DNA of 19,086 bases from JAVBOF01 sp031550915 (GCA_031550915.1 JAVBOF010000096.1:1-19086); one strand, 5' to 3'; positions 7,818 to 15,402 are shown, counted from the first letter of the stretch. Notes: generated by a model from the sequence alone, not told the origin. A program made the numbers and translations.

Positions 7818-8990
7818 CTAAGCACAGAAAGTGTGATTATACAGTATGATCAAAATCGGGCGCGCAAGCAAAAACGCATCGCTCGTCTTTGCGGCGTTGT
7901 AATAAAAAAGGGCTCCTCCGCTTGGGTCCATACCGTTGATTGCATCCCTAGCCGCGCGCAGCGCAGAATCGTTTGGTACCATGTTTATCTGTCCGTCCTT
8001 AACAATAGAAAAAGCATTTTTTTGGTATATCACCCCTGCCAATGTATTTGGAAACAGTGGGCTCCGCACACGGTTCAAAATTACGGAAGCTACCGCAACC
8101 TGACCAATATATGGTTCTCCTCGTGATTCCCCGTATACGACTCTGGCAATAAGATATACGTCGTTGCTGCCTGACGTGTTTTTTGGTGTATCAGGGTCAT
8201 AAAGCTTATCTATCGTGCTTTGTCCGACTATTCCGTCCACCTTCAGCCTGTTATCGCTCTGGAATTGCAGCAAGGCGGTCTCGGTGCCGCTCCCAAACGA
8301 TCCGTCAATGCCGTTCGTGCTGTATCCAAAAGTATTGAGCTTCTGCTGTAAAAGCGTCACCGATGATCCGGAACTTCCTTTTGATAGTCCAAGCAATGAC
8401 ACCGCTTGGATATCCGGAGTCGGTTTCGGGGTTTGCGCCTCAGTCGGCATAGCTATCGGTGCTGGTATTGGAGTTGGTAACGGGGTGGGTGCCGGTGTTT
8501 GGACCGGGGCGGGGATTTGGGTCTTTATGCCGTTTTGCGTGACAAAATCAGTCTGTACAGGATCCGTTTTAGGTGTTGGAATGGGAATTGGAGCGGGAGT
8601 GGGTTTAGGTGTTGGTATGGGTTTTAGGGTGGAAGTGGGTTTAGGCGTCGGCACGGGCTTTTTCGTCGGAGTGGGTTTTGGTGTTGGCTTCAAGAGCTTA
8701 ATACCGAGTTTCTTTGCCGTTGCAGCATCCACCATACCGTTTATTTTCAGCTTATACCGCTTCTGGAATGCCTTCACGGCAGCATAAGTGCTGCTGCCAT
8801 ATTTGCCGTCAAGTTTCTTTTTATATATGCCAAGTTTTTTCAGCTTAGCTTGGACCGTTTTTACCATTTCGCCTTGTTGGCCCTTTTTTATCGGAATTGG
8901 CGTAGGATTCGGTGCAAAGGCCAATGAAACATTGCAAAACAACGCCAAAAAGATGTATATGAAAGATAAAAGGAATTTGATTTTTTTCAA
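7818..8990 (-). CDS. sleB: Spore cortex-lytic enzyme SleB
   Basis: A 390-residue exported lytic enzyme. It has a signal peptide (residues 1-26, KKIKF then a hydrophobic core ending SLAFA), a first peptidoglycan-binding domain (about 35-97), a Pro/Thr/Lys-rich linker (101-193) and a second peptidoglycan-binding domain (about 200-265). The C-terminal SleB/CwlJ hydrolase domain (276-390) has the putative catalytic E288 in YGESRGEPY, ASVILNRV, and GALFYYNAAKTSDAF near the end. The family acts as a lytic transglycosylase on cortex containing muramic-delta-lactam. The TTG start at 8990 is chosen because GGAGG lies five bases upstream and the signal peptide begins there. A longer in-frame ORF to 9149 would run through a terminator hairpin and the 3' end of the preceding gene. 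Bacillus SleB has one binding domain and no such linker. Confidence 0.92.
   Translation of the reverse strand: MKKIKFLLSFIYIFLALFCNVSLAFAPNPTPIPIKKGQQGEMVKTVQAKLKKLGIYKKKLDGKYGSSTYAAVKAFQKRYKLKINGMVDAATAKKLGIKLLKPTPKPTPTKKPVPTPKPTSTLKPIPTPKPTPAPIPIPTPKTDPVQTDFVTQNGIKTQIPAPVQTPAPTPLPTPIPAPIAMPTEAQTPKPTPDIQAVSLLGLSKGSSGSSVTLLQQKLNTFGYSTNGIDGSFGSGTETALLQFQSDNRLKVDGIVGQSTIDKLYDPDTPKNTSGSNDVYLIARVVYGESRGEPYIGQVAVASVILNRVRSPLFPNTLAGVIYQKNAFSIVKDGQINMVPNDSALRAARDAINGMDPSGGALFYYNAAKTSDAFLLARPILIILYNHTFCA
8412..8690 (-). repeat. Pro/Thr/Lys-rich low-complexity coding segment in sleB
   Basis: Encodes residues 101-193 of SleB, an irregular array of PTPKPTP-like units with no exact period. On the plus strand it appears as a run of GGTGTTGG/GGAGTGGG-like words and creates a spurious Gly/Val ORF. 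It probably serves as a flexible spacer between the two wall-binding domains. Confidence 0.8.
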
Positions 8991-8995
8991 TCCGT

Positions 8996-9000
8996 CCTCC
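8996..9000 (-). promoter_or_regulatory. Ribosome binding site deciding the sleB start
   Basis: GGAGG on the minus strand, five bases before the TTG at 8990-8988. It supports the non-ATG start directly before the signal peptide. Confidence 0.75.
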
Positions 9001-9065
9001 AGAAACGACTTCTTGGTTTTAATATCCGCAGAATCAATAGAGTTTATAAATACAATAAATGTTAA

Positions 9066-9093
9066 AGCCTGGCGGTCGTTTCTCCGCCAGGCT
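9066..9093 (-). terminator. Rho-independent terminator after the lipoprotein gene
   Basis: A perfect 10-base-pair GC-rich stem (9066-9075 with 9084-9093; arms AGCCTGGCGG and CCGCCAGGCT) with an 8-base loop. In the minus-strand direction it is followed by TTTAACATTTATT. It lies about 40 bases after the lipoprotein stop codon and so closes the galU-ahcY-mtaD-lipoprotein unit and insulates sleB. Confidence 0.8.
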
Positions 9094-9132
9094 ATGATTT
9101 TGTTGCAAAATCTGCTTAATAACTCGAAGGGA

Positions 9133-11067
9133 TCACTGTATTTTTGCAAGATCCAGTAGGTATGTCACGAACGGCACATCCAAGCTGTCTTCCTCGGTAA
9201 AATAGAACATCATTGGTACATAGAACTGTCCCTTTATCATCGAAGCCCGCATATCCGATGTAGTGATATCCAAAAGCTTTGCGGCCTTATTATTTGCCAA
9301 TTCATACTGCCAAAGCGAAAAATCGAAACCTTCCTGATCCTCCGGCCCAGAGGCAACGGCACCGGATTTGCATATATAATACATCGTACTCGTATCAGGC
9401 GCCCACATAATGGACATTATCTGCGCCCCTTCGGTAACCGTTATCTTATCGCCGGAGTTTATATCCAGTAACTCTAAATTTGCCTTGCCCATAGATTCAT
9501 CCTCTGTGGGTGCGGATTCCTCGGCAAGCTCCTGCCCTCTTGCAAAGTTAATGATGCCCATTTTTTTGCCGTTCGGCGATATTTGAAACGCATCGCCATC
9601 GGCGAATTTCTCCATAGTTCCTGTTCCGGGATCCAGCGAATAAATCGTTCCGCTGGCTGACGTTTCTCCGCTATCCTCCGAATATGATGCGGAGAACAGA
9701 AGCTTGCCGTCAAGGAAGCTGAAATAGTTTTGCTCATTTTGAGTATCGTTCAAAACCTTCATCCTTGAGCCCGGCGCCGAAGAAAGATCACATTTCATTA
9801 TGTTGGTACTTTCTTCATTGCCTCCTACGATATACAGGATATCCGAATTATCTCCCCACGCAAAACTTACGGCATTGTTACCAAAATCATCCTCACTCAG
9901 ATCCATCAATTCATGCTTTTCCATATCAAAGATATGGAGTATTTTAGCGTCCTCGGAGTTTTCCAGGAACGCAAGCCTTTTTGCGTCTTGCGAAAAAGCC
10001 GCGTCCAATATGACGTCAAATTCCGGCAGGTTCATCTTCACGGCCTTGTTGTTCTCCATAAGCCAAAGCTGCTCAAGCTGCAAAGTAAAGGATTCTTCAT
10101 CCTGCAGCGCACTTTCGTCCTCCTTCAGCCGTTTGGAAAAAACCTGCTTCTTTCCGTCTACCGAGGTACAAAGATAGGTCCCGTCTGCCATGATAACCGG
10201 CAATGTTTGCGCTTTACCATTATGCAGTATTATATTTTGATGAAGATAGCTGTCGTTGGTTTGACCATCATACGGCGGCAGCTCATTTGATTTCAATTCA
10301 ACGCTTTTCAGCTTTGTGCTTATATTGAGCGCTTTCAGCTTGCTTTCGGCTTTAACCATAAAATCTTCGGCGTCTTTCGCGCTGTCAAACGGCTTAGAAA
10401 TTATACAATAATGGATAAGGTCGCTATACAGCGAAGGTGTAAAACCAAGGTCGTCAGGTATCTTTCCGCTCTGGTATGCAAAAAACGAATTTGCAACGAC
10501 GTAATTTGAAGTTTTACTTTCATTTTGTATTGGGCGCAAGCGTATTGCTAGTGAATCCTTGTTTTCCTGTATTTGAAACGAAACATCCGATTCGAGATTA
10601 AAATACAGATAGAAGGGGTGTTGTTTGTCTCCTGAATCCATCTGCGCGCTTATCTGCTTAAAAAATCCAAAAACCGGCGCAATGGATTGACTTTCAATCG
10701 AGCTGTCATAATCCCAATACTTCAAGCCCTCTATCCGCACCACAAACCTGCTCGGGTTTTGCAGGCAATAGGCAGTATACTTTGGTACGTTAGATATCGA
10801 GGCGACGTCTTCCCCTGTCATTTCGCTTCCTAATATGAACGTCAGGTTAATAAGCGCGTCCGTCCCATCGTTCGCCAGACCAATGGTATTAAGGTTTGCA
10901 TCGTCGATATCCGGTTGCGCGCCGCCCTCGGCGATTTGGCTGCTGTTAAAAAACCCGGTTTCAGGCGAAGGCATGTCCGAAGACGTCTTTTGTTCGCCCC
11001 TGGCGCAAGAGCATAAAGCTAACGCAATTATCAATAATAATGGTATAAGTCTTTTATATAAAGCCAT
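9133..11067 (-). CDS. Lipoprotein with AMIN-like region and TolB-like beta-propeller
   Basis: A 644-residue predicted lipoprotein of unknown function. The lipobox L-C-S-C gives acylated C21 after a hydrophobic signal (5-18), so the protein should sit on the outer face of the membrane. Residues about 70-180 have the beta-rich pattern of an AMIN domain (NPSRFVVRIEG, then FYLYFNLESDV and LAIRLRP). About 218-260 resembles a small SPOR-like alpha/beta unit (YCIISKPF, then DAEDFMVKAESKLK). From about 345 to the end are repeated blades with PD40/WD-like words (AFSQDAKRLAFLE, FQISPNGKKMGII, IMWAPDTSTMYYI). These domain calls are by eye. ATG 11067 is chosen over an upstream TTG (11085) because GGAG lies seven bases before it. 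It is the last gene of the galU operon. Confidence 0.7.
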   Translation of the reverse strand: MALYKRLIPLLLIIALALCSCARGEQKTSSDMPSPETGFFNSSQIAEGGAQPDIDDANLNTIGLANDGTDALINLTFILGSEMTGEDVASISNVPKYTAYCLQNPSRFVVRIEGLKYWDYDSSIESQSIAPVFGFFKQISAQMDSGDKQHPFYLYFNLESDVSFQIQENKDSLAIRLRPIQNESKTSNYVVANSFFAYQSGKIPDDLGFTPSLYSDLIHYCIISKPFDSAKDAEDFMVKAESKLKALNISTKLKSVELKSNELPPYDGQTNDSYLHQNIILHNGKAQTLPVIMADGTYLCTSVDGKKQVFSKRLKEDESALQDEESFTLQLEQLWLMENNKAVKMNLPEFDVILDAAFSQDAKRLAFLENSEDAKILHIFDMEKHELMDLSEDDFGNNAVSFAWGDNSDILYIVGGNEESTNIMKCDLSSAPGSRMKVLNDTQNEQNYFSFLDGKLLFSASYSEDSGETSASGTIYSLDPGTGTMEKFADGDAFQISPNGKKMGIINFARGQELAEESAPTEDESMGKANLELLDINSGDKITVTEGAQIMSIMWAPDTSTMYYICKSGAVASGPEDQEGFDFSLWQYELANNKAAKLLDITTSDMRASMIKGQFYVPMMFYFTEEDSLDVPFVTYLLDLAKIQ

Positions 11068-11081
11068 CCTGTTTCTCCAGA

Positions 11082-12371
11082 TCAATCTTTTCTATAAACT
11101 TCTGTTACAAGTCTTTCAACGTTTTCATATACTTTTGGCACGTCAATACCGCTACATTTGCCTTCGCGGTAAACTATCCTGCCGCCGATGACCGTCATAT
11201 ACACATCCGAGGCGTTACCGGAGTAGACCAGTCCACCTATGGTATTGTTGCGGGGGTAGTAATGCGGTTTTTCAATATCTACCAGTATAAAGTCTGCAAG
11301 GTTGCCTTCTCTTATATATCCTCCGTCTTCTATCCCACATGCACGGTAACCGTTCACCGTCGCCATCTGAAGGGCCTGCGTAGTGCTGACGGCTGCCGCA
11401 TCCCTGCATGCTCCTTTTTGTAGCAGAGCTGCAAGCGACATCTCTTCCCAAAGGTTCAAATTGTTGTTGCTGGTCGCGCCGTCAGTCCCAAGCGAAACGT
11501 TTATTCCCTTATCAAGCATCCTTCCTACCGGCGCGATCCCACTAGCCAGCTTCAAATTGCTGCCCGGACAATGTAAAACACTCGCTCCGCTAGAAGCTAT
11601 CAGATCGATATCATTTTCATCAACCCATACGCAATGAGCAAGCATACATCTTTCATTCAATATTCCAAGTGAATCCAAAAGCACAACAGGCGTCATTCCG
11701 TGCCTTTGTTTACATTCCACATGCTCCTTTTCGGTCTCGCTGATATGAATATGAAGCTGTCCACCTTTCAATGCGGCTTCGTTCCCGCATATCTGCAGGA
11801 ATGGTGGATTGCATGTGTATTCGGCATGAGGCCCAAAAGCTATGGATATCCGTCCATCTGCCGCACCGTGGTATTTATTGAATATATCAATATTTTCCAT
11901 CAGTTTTGATGTTCCTATGCCGCCGAAATCGACGAGGCCCCGGCTGATCATCGCGCGCATACCGCTTTCATCTACCGCTTTGATGATTTCATCTAAAAAA
12001 TAATACATTTCGTTTATTAAAGTCACTCCGGATCTGAGCATCTCGGCCATAGCCAAAAGGGTCCCCCAATATACAAGTTCTCCGTTTAGCTTATCCTCCA
12101 TCTCAAATACCTTTTTCAGCCATTCCTGCAACGCAAGGTCGTCTACCGAGTTGCGGAAAAGCGTCATCGGGACATGTGTGTGCGCGTTAGCAAAGCCAGG
12201 CATCAGCAGTTTGCCTGCCGCGTCTATCCATTCATGCCCCGCCGGATTTATACCGCCGGCATCACCTATATAAGCTATCCTTCCCGCTTCCGCCAAAAGG
12301 CAGCCACGGCGCAGTATATAGCCATTATCTTCAAATAATAGCATCGAAGCGTTATCTATAAACAGACCCAA
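11082..12371 (-). CDS. mtaD: SAH/MTA deaminase-like amidohydrolase (MtaD/DadD type)
   Basis: A 429-residue zinc amidohydrolase closely resembling Thermotoga TM0936, which deaminates S-adenosylhomocysteine, methylthioadenosine and adenosine. The metal and catalytic residues are present: H64 and H66 in NAHTH, H209 and E212 in HIHISETEKE, H246 in AHCV, and D297 in GTDGA. R144 (SRGLVD) matches a TM0936 arginine thought to bind the substrate carboxylate; a second such arginine appears as K156. The TTG start is chosen because a strong ribosome binding site ends four bases before it; an ATG at 12410 would add 13 residues and overlap ahcY by 35 bases. The gene lies directly after the SAH-hydrolase homologue, which points to SAH as a physiological substrate (inference). 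Confidence 0.88.
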   Translation of the reverse strand: MGLFIDNASMLLFEDNGYILRRGCLLAEAGRIAYIGDAGGINPAGHEWIDAAGKLLMPGFANAHTHVPMTLFRNSVDDLALQEWLKKVFEMEDKLNGELVYWGTLLAMAEMLRSGVTLINEMYYFLDEIIKAVDESGMRAMISRGLVDFGGIGTSKLMENIDIFNKYHGAADGRISIAFGPHAEYTCNPPFLQICGNEAALKGGQLHIHISETEKEHVECKQRHGMTPVVLLDSLGILNERCMLAHCVWVDENDIDLIASSGASVLHCPGSNLKLASGIAPVGRMLDKGINVSLGTDGATSNNNLNLWEEMSLAALLQKGACRDAAAVSTTQALQMATVNGYRACGIEDGGYIREGNLADFILVDIEKPHYYPRNNTIGGLVYSGNASDVYMTVIGGRIVYREGKCSGIDVPKVYENVERLVTEVYRKD

Positions 12372-12375
12372 CGGC

Positions 12376-12386
12376 TCACCAGCTTT
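12376..12386 (-). promoter_or_regulatory. Ribosome binding site deciding the mtaD start
   Basis: AAAGCTGGTGA matches the full AAAGGAGGTGA anti-16S complement at 9 of 11 positions and lies four bases before TTG 12371. Its last three bases are the ahcY stop codon, so termination and reinitiation are likely coupled. Confidence 0.6.
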
Positions 12387-13614
12387 CCAGATATGTCTTC
12401 TGCTGTTCATCCAAAACGTCTATCTCACAGCCAAGCGCTTTAAGTTTCATCCATCCGACCTGCTCATCCAGCTCTGCCGGTACTTCATAACAGCCGGGCT
12501 GCATCTCTCGAGCATGCTTCGCAAGATATTCAAGCGCCAGAGCCTGCATGGCAAAGCTCATATCCATTATCTCTGCAGGGTGTCCGTCTCCCGCCGTAAC
12601 GTTTATCAGACGGCCCTCCGATATAAGGTTAACGGTGTTTCCGTTTTTTAATCTATACCCTTCAACAAAATCCCGCCGGCGTATTTTATCCGTGCTCAGC
12701 TCATTCAGGGCTTTTTTGTCTATTTCAACATCAAAATGCCCTCCATTACACAAAAGCACTCCATCCTTCATGCTTTCAAAATGCTCACGGCGGATTACGT
12801 TTATATTACCGGTCGCGGTAATAAAGATATCGCCAAATTTTGCTGCCTCCGCCATCTTCATGACCCTGAATCCGTCCATAGTCGCTTCCAATGCCTTGAA
12901 CGGGTCGATCTCCGTGACGATGACATGCGCTCCCAATCCCTTTGCTATCTGCGCTATGCCCCTGCCGCACCATCCATAGCCCGCGATAACGGCTGTTTTA
13001 CCGGATACTTGCAGGTTTGTAGCACGCATAAAGCCATCCCAGCTGGATTGGCCTGTTCCATACCTGTTGTCAAACAGATGCTTGGAGTTTGCGTCATTGA
13101 CGATCATCATCGGGAAGAGAAGGTTTCCAGCCTTTGCGCGTGCCTTTATGCGCACAACGCCCGTAGTGGTCTCCTCTGTACCGCCCCAAACGTTCCGGCT
13201 AATATCCTTGCGTTCGCCATGCAATAAGTCCAAAAGATCTCCGCCGTCATCAAGCAATAAGTTTGGCCCAAAATCCAGCGACGCGTTCAAATGTTCCTTA
13301 TATTCGTCATCTGTGGCGTTAAACCAACCAAAAACCTCAAGCCCGTCCGCAACTAAAGCCGCAGTTATCTCATCCTTGGTAGAGAGCGGGTTGCTGCCCG
13401 TGCAACGGAGTTGGGCGCCGCCTGCCGCCAATACTTTACAGAGATATGCGGTTTTCGCTTCAAAATGCACGCATACAGTGATCTTTATGCCTTTGAAAGG
13501 TTGTTCCTTTATATATCTATTTTCAAGCTCATTTAGAAGAGGCATATTATTTTTTACCCATGCGATCCTTTGCCTGCCCTGTTCGGCAAGACTGATATCC
13601 CTGATAATACTCAT
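12376..13614 (-). CDS. ahcY: Short-form adenosyl/inosylhomocysteine hydrolase
   Basis: A 412-residue NAD-dependent S-adenosylhomocysteine hydrolase-family protein. The core is intact: DDGGDL (122-127), EETTTG (147-152), ND (173-174), K178 and D182 of the catalytic set, the NAD motif GYGWCGRG (212-219), NGGHFDVEID and GDGHP. It lacks the C-terminal K-x-x-HYRY tail of most bacterial and eukaryotic enzymes and ends at YLESW, like the short Thermotoga/archaeal form. At the nucleobase pocket it has H50-F-E52-A-K54, where human SAHH has H-M-T-V-E. That H-x-E-x-K pattern is shared with Thermotoga TM0172 and is associated with preference for S-inosylhomocysteine. GGAGG overlaps the galU stop (TAGGAGG), so it is co-transcribed with galU and with the deaminase downstream. 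Confidence 0.9.
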   Translation of the reverse strand: MSIIRDISLAEQGRQRIAWVKNNMPLLNELENRYIKEQPFKGIKITVCVHFEAKTAYLCKVLAAGGAQLRCTGSNPLSTKDEITAALVADGLEVFGWFNATDDEYKEHLNASLDFGPNLLLDDGGDLLDLLHGERKDISRNVWGGTEETTTGVVRIKARAKAGNLLFPMMIVNDANSKHLFDNRYGTGQSSWDGFMRATNLQVSGKTAVIAGYGWCGRGIAQIAKGLGAHVIVTEIDPFKALEATMDGFRVMKMAEAAKFGDIFITATGNINVIRREHFESMKDGVLLCNGGHFDVEIDKKALNELSTDKIRRRDFVEGYRLKNGNTVNLISEGRLINVTAGDGHPAEIMDMSFAMQALALEYLAKHAREMQPGCYEVPAELDEQVGWMKLKALGCEIDVLDEQQKTYLESW

Positions 13615-13623
13615 TATACCCTC

Positions 13624-14517
13624 CTAAAATTTGAACTCATTCTTCTCCAAAAGGCTTCTTAAATACCCACCGAACTCCTCGTTTAGGTCCTCACGCATCA
13701 GCGCGAACTCCACCGTCGCCTTTAAAAAACCAAACTTGTCCCCAACATCATATCTCGTGCCCAGGAAATTATAAGCCAATACCTTTCGCTCAGAGGAAAG
13801 CGCTCTTAAAGCATCGGTCAATTGTATCTCCCCAATGGCACCGGGTACGGTACCCTCGATTTTTGCAAATATATCCGGTGTTATAATATATCTTCCAAGT
13901 ATTGCGATATCCGAAGGCGCTTTGTCGATATCAGGCTTCTCCACAAGGCCTGCAACCTCCGTAAGCCTGCCTTCAAACCCCTGCACCGACGCGCCTGGAG
14001 TTACAATGCCAAATTTGTTTGTATCCTTATGCGGTACGGGCTGAACGCCCAAAACCGGGCATTCAAACTGTTCGTAAATCTGCATAAGCTGGCCGATGGC
14101 GGGCTGCTGCGAAACGACGATATCATCGCCCAGCAATACTGCAAACGGCTCGTTCCCTATAAACGCCTTGGCACAATGGACAGCATGTCCGAGGCCTTTC
14201 GGCTGCTTTTGCCTAATATAGTGTATATCTACCAAATTGGATATATCCTCAACAAGATGTAAAAGCGTATGGTTATGCTTTTCCTTCAGTTCCAATTCTA
14301 ATTCCGTCGATTTGTCGAAATGATCCTCTATCGCTCTTTTATTTCTGCCGGTTATGATGAGTATATCTTCTATCCCCGCTTCTATGGCTTCTTCAACAAT
14401 ATATTGTATCGTGGGCTTGTCCACGATAGGCAGCATTTCCTTCGGCTGCGCCTTGGTTGCCGGCAAAAACCGTGTCCCCAGGCCTGCCGCCGGAATAATT
14501 GCTTTTTTGACTTTCAT
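13624..14517 (-). CDS. galU: UTP-glucose-1-phosphate uridylyltransferase
   Basis: A 297-residue nucleotidyltransferase that makes UDP-glucose from UTP and glucose-1-phosphate for envelope glycans and glycolipids. The signature is canonical: AAGLGTRFLPATKAQPKEML near residues 10-29, then DKPTIQYIVEEA, and further on LGDD, GLVEKP and LGRYIITPDIF. Length fits the family (about 290-300). ATG 14517 is preferred over ATG 14529 because GGGAGG lies just before it and family members begin with a short basic stretch before the glycine-rich loop. It is the first gene of a minus-strand unit in which ahcY follows after nine bases; a functional link between the two is not obvious. Confidence 0.95.
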   Translation of the reverse strand: MKVKKAIIPAAGLGTRFLPATKAQPKEMLPIVDKPTIQYIVEEAIEAGIEDILIITGRNKRAIEDHFDKSTELELELKEKHNHTLLHLVEDISNLVDIHYIRQKQPKGLGHAVHCAKAFIGNEPFAVLLGDDIVVSQQPAIGQLMQIYEQFECPVLGVQPVPHKDTNKFGIVTPGASVQGFEGRLTEVAGLVEKPDIDKAPSDIAILGRYIITPDIFAKIEGTVPGAIGEIQLTDALRALSSERKVLAYNFLGTRYDVGDKFGFLKATVEFALMREDLNEEFGGYLRSLLEKNEFKF

Positions 14518-14549
14518 ATATCCTCCCATATCCTAATAATTCCACTTCT

Positions 14550-14555
14550 ATTATA
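14550..14555 (-). promoter_or_regulatory. Candidate -10 element upstream of galU
   Basis: A perfect TATAAT on the minus strand about 33 bases before the galU ATG. No good -35 is seen at the right spacing, and the region is AT-rich, so the call is tentative. Confidence 0.3.
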
Positions 14556-14598
14556 TAATAATCCGCAATATAAAACTACATACAGAAACTTATTTACA

Positions 14599-15357
14599 TC
14601 ACCGTACAGGCTTTTTCGCCGGAAAAACGGCAAAATAGATATTAAGCAAATGAAAGCGCAGTATTGAGCATGCCTCGTAGAGCAATTGGTTGAACAACGC
14701 CCCGGAAAACGTCCTTGAACTGAGTTTTGCATTTATTTGTACATCGCATTGTTTCGCCACTTCACAAGCCCTATACATATGGGTGTCGCTCGTGCAGACA
14801 CATAGGCTTTCGGGTGTAGTCAGACGCAACGAAAAAACGAAGTTTTCAAATGTATTCCTGGATTTATCCTCCAGTAAAATCCGGCTTTCATCTATGCCGG
14901 AATCCTTCAAAAAAGCTTTCATCAAATACGCTTCCGAATATTTCTCATCCCTCCCCTTGCCGCCGCTGACTATTGCTACACAATTTGCATTCCTCTGCAA
15001 ATACCCGATTGCCGCAATCAAACGCTCTTGCAGGGACCTGCTCAATTGTGCGCCACGTACTGAAGCTCCGAGGATAATGATATGGCTGCAAGGCCTTATA
15101 TCCTCACTTTTTTGCATATACTTAAATACAGGCAGCAGTAAAGCCAGCATCGTAAGCACACCCGCGCACGCAAGATAGAAAAGTATATAGGCAAGCGTTA
15201 CATTGCCGTCCAAATAAAAAAGGAATGCGTCGACCAACAGGTATACGCCAAAATACATTGGCAGATAAGCACCTTTATTTTTACAAAACCCATTGGCTAT
15301 TACTATGATGCTGTTTATTATCAAGAGCACGGATATGACTGTAAGGATTATCGACAC
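14599..15357 (-). CDS. YdcF/ElyC-SanA family (DUF218) membrane protein
   Basis: A 252-residue protein with two or three N-terminal membrane helices (about 1-21, 33-50 and 54-79) and a DUF218 domain (about 90-240). Family words are visible: IIILGASVRGAQLSRSLQERL-like start (93-113), IVSGGKGRDEKYSEA (129-143), and SRILLEDKSRNTFENF (158-173). Relatives (SanA, ElyC, YdcF) are linked to envelope integrity or lipid-carrier metabolism in Gram-negatives, but the biochemical activity is not established. The start is a GTG with GGAGG four bases upstream. It is transcribed away from hrcA; galU lies 81 bases downstream on the same strand and probably has its own promoter. Confidence 0.85.
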   Translation of the reverse strand: MSIILTVISVLLIINSIIVIANGFCKNKGAYLPMYFGVYLLVDAFLFYLDGNVTLAYILFYLACAGVLTMLALLLPVFKYMQKSEDIRPCSHIIILGASVRGAQLSRSLQERLIAAIGYLQRNANCVAIVSGGKGRDEKYSEAYLMKAFLKDSGIDESRILLEDKSRNTFENFVFSLRLTTPESLCVCTSDTHMYRACEVAKQCDVQINAKLSSRTFSGALFNQLLYEACSILRFHLLNIYFAVFPAKKPVR

Positions 15358-15396
15358 TATTCCTCCATTAAAATTTTTTCACTGTCTATAAATGCA

Positions 15397-15402
15397 ATTA
15401 TA
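15397..15402 (-). promoter_or_regulatory. Candidate -10 element for the YdcF-family gene
   Basis: TATAAT on the minus strand about 40 bases before the GTG start. The -35 region is a poor match, so only the -10 is reported. Confidence 0.3.

Noticed and set aside
8412..8690. Repetitive segment as a possible CRISPR array or tandem DNA repeat
   Set aside because: No constant repeat length or unique spacers; it translates in frame to a Pro/Thr/Lys linker within sleB.
8215..8787. Plus-strand open frame of 190 codons rich in Gly and Val
   Set aside because: It is the antisense of the Pro/Thr-rich sleB linker; its composition follows from complementing CCN/ACN codons, and sleB has clear domains and a ribosome binding site.
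8991..9065. Sigma-G promoter for sleB-ypeB
   Set aside because: Expected by analogy with Bacillus, but no pair of -35 and -10 elements matches the sigma-G consensus at proper spacing, so none is annotated.
12372..12410. Longer mtaD start at ATG 12410
   Set aside because: It overlaps ahcY, lacks a ribosome binding site, and adds 13 residues before the first beta strand expected in TM0936-like enzymes.
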